A DNA stretch of 51,237 nucleotides, from assembly GCA_030835085.1 (NCBI GenBank), contig JAUQWQ010000032.1, forward strand, positions 1 to 51,237, read 5' to 3'. Both the position numbers and the translations under genes were made by a program. Numbering within the stretch: position 1 is the first letter of the stretch; each line of letters starts with the position of its first letter. The stretch is from Ignavibacteria bacterium. GTDB taxonomy: Bacteria > Bacteroidota > Ignavibacteria > Tepidaquicellales > OLB5. This document shows positions 48,495 through 51,237 of the stretch, piece by piece. The notes under the pieces were generated by a model. The model saw nothing but the letters and a program-made list of their open reading frames with translations. It searched no databases and was not told where the DNA came from.

Positions 48495-49517
48495 GTGTGG
48501 ATTGAATTGTTAATTTCTGTTATAAAAATTGCTACTGTTCTGACAGTACTGCTGGTTTCAGTAGCTTATGCGGTTTATGCAGAGCGCAGAGTTTCAGCGT
48601 TCATGCAAAACAGGTACGGACCCAACAGGGTTGGGTACGAGGGTTTACTGCAATCATTTGCAGATGTTATTAAACTTGTATTCAAAGAAGATATTATTCC
48701 CGTTAAAGCAAATAAACCGATTCATACCCTTGCACCTATGATATCGATCTTTGTCGCATTAACTACAATAGCCGTGGTACCCTTTGGCCATACAATTGAA
48801 TTATTCGGCAGGCTTATTTCACTTCAGATAACTGATGTGAATGTCGGTATCCTGTATATTCTTGCGCTTACTTCACTTGGAGTATACGGAATTACGCTTA
48901 GCGGATGGTCATCTAACAGCAAGTATTCGCTCTTCGGGGGAATACGTTCCAGCGCGCAGATGATAAGTTACGAGCTTTCAATGGGACTATCGGTTGTAGG
49001 TATAATACTCATAACCGGTTCACTCAGCCTGCAGGATATAGTTCTTCACCAGTATGGATGGAAATGGAACCTGGTACTCCAGCCGCTTGGATTCATAATT
49101 TTTCTTGTAGCTTCATTTGCAGAAACAAACCGTTCACCGTTCGATCTGCCTGAAGCTGAGCCTGAGCTTGTTGGAGGTTATCACACTGAATATTCCAGTA
49201 TGAAATTCGCTTTGTTCTTCCTGGCGGAATATGCCAATATGATTGTTGCTTCAACTGTGATAACTACATTGTATCTTGGCGGATGGCAGTTCCCTTACCT
49301 GCAGACGTTTGGATTACCTCCAATGCTGGTTTCAATTTTGCAGGTTCTAACATTTTGCGGTAAGGTAGCATTCCTTGTATTTTTCTTTATCTGGGTTCGC
49401 TGGTCACTTCCAAGATTCAGGTATGACCAGCTTATGAATCTTGGCTGGAAAGTAATGCTGCCGCTTTCAATACTGAATATTATTGTAACTGCAATACTGG
49501 TTTTAGTGTTAAAGTAA
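48495..49517 (+). CDS. nuoH: NADH-quinone oxidoreductase subunit H
   Basis: AERRVSAFMQNRYGPNRVGYEGLLQSFADVIKLVFKEDIIP; ASFAETNRSPFDLPEAEPELVGGYHTEYSSMKFALFFLAEYANM. GTG start. Confidence 0.97.
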   Translation: MWIELLISVIKIATVLTVLLVSVAYAVYAERRVSAFMQNRYGPNRVGYEGLLQSFADVIKLVFKEDIIPVKANKPIHTLAPMISIFVALTTIAVVPFGHTIELFGRLISLQITDVNVGILYILALTSLGVYGITLSGWSSNSKYSLFGGIRSSAQMISYELSMGLSVVGIILITGSLSLQDIVLHQYGWKWNLVLQPLGFIIFLVASFAETNRSPFDLPEAEPELVGGYHTEYSSMKFALFFLAEYANMIVASTVITTLYLGGWQFPYLQTFGLPPMLVSILQVLTFCGKVAFLVFFFIWVRWSLPRFRYDQLMNLGWKVMLPLSILNIIVTAILVLVLK

Positions 49518-49580
49518 TTATGGATTTAGATCCTGTTATTGTTCATAAATGGATATTAATTAACTAATTATCAGCAAAAA

Positions 49581-50078
49581 ATGAAAAGAATTATTGTTTT
49601 TTCAATATTTGTATTTATGCTTTCACTTACCGGAAGAGGTTTTTCCCAGGGATATGAATTTGATCTTAATGATCTTGAAGGAAACAGCGTAAAATTATCG
49701 GAGCTTACTAAACAGGGTCCGGTATTCGTGCAGTTCTGGGCAACATGGTGTATACCGTGCAAAGAAGAAATGAAAGTTTTAAATGAGCTTTGGGGCAAAT
49801 ATAAAGACTCAGGTTTTGTATTTGTTGCAGTAAGTATCGATGACCAGAAATCACTAAGCAAAGTAAAACCATATATTGAATCAAAAAGTTATAAATTCCC
49901 TGTTCTTTTTGATACCGATAAAAATGTATTCAGTAATTTCGGAGGTCAGGACCCGCCGTTCTCTGTATTTGTTGACAGGAACGGAAGTATTTTTAAAACA
50001 TATTCCGGCTATATGCAGGGAGATGACGCTAAACTTGAAAATGAAATTAAAGAAGCTTTAAAGATAGGGAAGAATTAA
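49581..50078 (+). CDS. TlpA/ResA-like thiol:disulfide redoxin
   Basis: Signal peptide; FVQFWATWCIPCKEEMKVLNELW (CxxC), PPFSVFVDRNG. Confidence 0.93.
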   Translation: MKRIIVFSIFVFMLSLTGRGFSQGYEFDLNDLEGNSVKLSELTKQGPVFVQFWATWCIPCKEEMKVLNELWGKYKDSGFVFVAVSIDDQKSLSKVKPYIESKSYKFPVLFDTDKNVFSNFGGQDPPFSVFVDRNGSIFKTYSGYMQGDDAKLENEIKEALKIGKN

Positions 50079-50085
50079 AAAATTA

Positions 50086-51237
50086 TGAGAACTAAGGGGG
50101 CAGTAACTTTATTTTTTCTCGTTTTACTTTCCGGAACAATATCTATTTACTCTCAACCCAAGCTTAATGTCAGAGTATCAGCTTCAAACCTGCTCCGTTA
50201 CGGCACAGGTGTTGAAAACAGCGTAACTGAAGATAAGAATAAAAAATATTTCGAAGAATTACTGGATGCCAGGCTTTTTGTAAATGATTTTATGGCAGGG
50301 GTTAGGTATGAGTATGATGACCCTATAGAGTTTGGCAAATCGGTTAAGGGAATTTCACAGAGATTCCTCGAATTCAAAAAAGAGGATTTCACGGTTCGCG
50401 GCGGTAATTTTTATGAAGTATTCTCTAGCGGCTTAACGCTGAATTCCTTTGAAAGCAGACCCATTGGCTGGAATACTATGTTTGATGGCGGTAAAGTTAA
50501 TTATAAACATTCATTCGGCAAAAAGGGCGCTGTTAAGTTTAACGGTACTTTGGTTGCAGGCGGTATGGACTTTACCGATATTAATGATACTGCAAGAACA
50601 GAAACATACAGCATCCGTGCTGCAAACTTCAGCTTATCACCCGTAAAATATATTACATTGGGCGGTTCATATTTGTATACTGATGGTAAAATTCCGACTG
50701 CTAATTTAATTACCGATATCAGCGCTGAAATTTATGAAGGAAACCTTGGGTTGAATTACAAAGGTCTAAGTTTGCTTTTTTCTTATGCAAATAAAGTTAC
50801 AATTAACCAGCCTAATGCTGTTTTTACTCAATCCGAAGCTCCGCGCGGTGATGGGGCCTATGGTTCACTTTCATACACCCGTGAGGGATTCGGAATAACT
50901 GTAGATTACAAGAATTACCGCTTCAATGTAACTACACCTGACCAGCGCAGCGCAAACGATCCTTTTAAATCACTGCCCTTCCAGAATGCGCCATCAGCAA
51001 TTAAAGTATATTCATCAACTCTGCTTTCAAGATTCCCGCATAACGTGGATTTTAACGATGAAGTTGGCTGGCAGGTAGATATATTCTATTCACCTGCACC
51101 TAAACTTACTCTTAATGCCAATGCTTCTTTGACAAGCAGGCATTATGACTACGTTGATGTTGATACAACTACACTCACAAGGTACGAAAGAATTGACAGG
51201 AGCGCATTTTTGCCTTCTACAAAGAATGAATTTTCAC
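50086..51237 (+). CDS. Putative outer-membrane beta-barrel protein (DUF6029-like), truncated by window end
   Basis: Hand translation from ATG 50086 stays open to 51237: MRTKGAVTLFFLVLLSGTISIYSQPKLNVRVSASNLLRYGTGVENSVTEDKNKKYFEELLDARLFVNDFMAGVRYEYDDP...; alternating-hydrophobicity strands. Confidence 0.75.

Overview
The window is AT-rich bacterial chromosome. Bacteroidota/Ignavibacteria-type content is inferred from a T9SS-type C-terminal domain, YCF48 and FG-GAP-like secreted proteins, a DUF4783-like protein and a DUF6029-like barrel; there is no rRNA to confirm this. Its core (about 8.5-32 kb) is a one-strand Wzx/Wzy-type surface polysaccharide locus: phosphohexomutase, SLBB/Wza-like export protein, Wzz, Wzy-like polymerase, Wzx/MurJ-like flippase, many GT2/GT4/GT9 glycosyltransferases, gmd-fcl for GDP-fucose, a WcaJ-type initiating transferase, a DegT aminotransferase and a DPM-synthase-like GT. 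Housekeeping genes flank it: proS, maf, accA, murA, rlpA, ilvE, era, a prenyl synthase, ptsH-ptsI, PGI/PMI, nuoH and tlpA. The most unusual items are: (i) a 666-aa natural fusion of a GT2 with a membrane polyprenyl-glycosylphosphotransferase module whose catalytic core appears deleted; (ii) an 82-bp tandem repeat array at the left edge with alternative hairpins and tRNA-like words; (iii) a tiny secreted protein that is almost only a T9SS sorting domain; (iv) an approximately 12-TM NtrY-like kinase; (v) a cluster of intergenic hairpins with a 26-bp direct repeat; (vi) an unlisted 57-aa membrane ORF inside the glycan operon. I saw no CRISPR array, rRNA, intact tRNA or transposase. All family calls are from reading the sequence; no searches were run.
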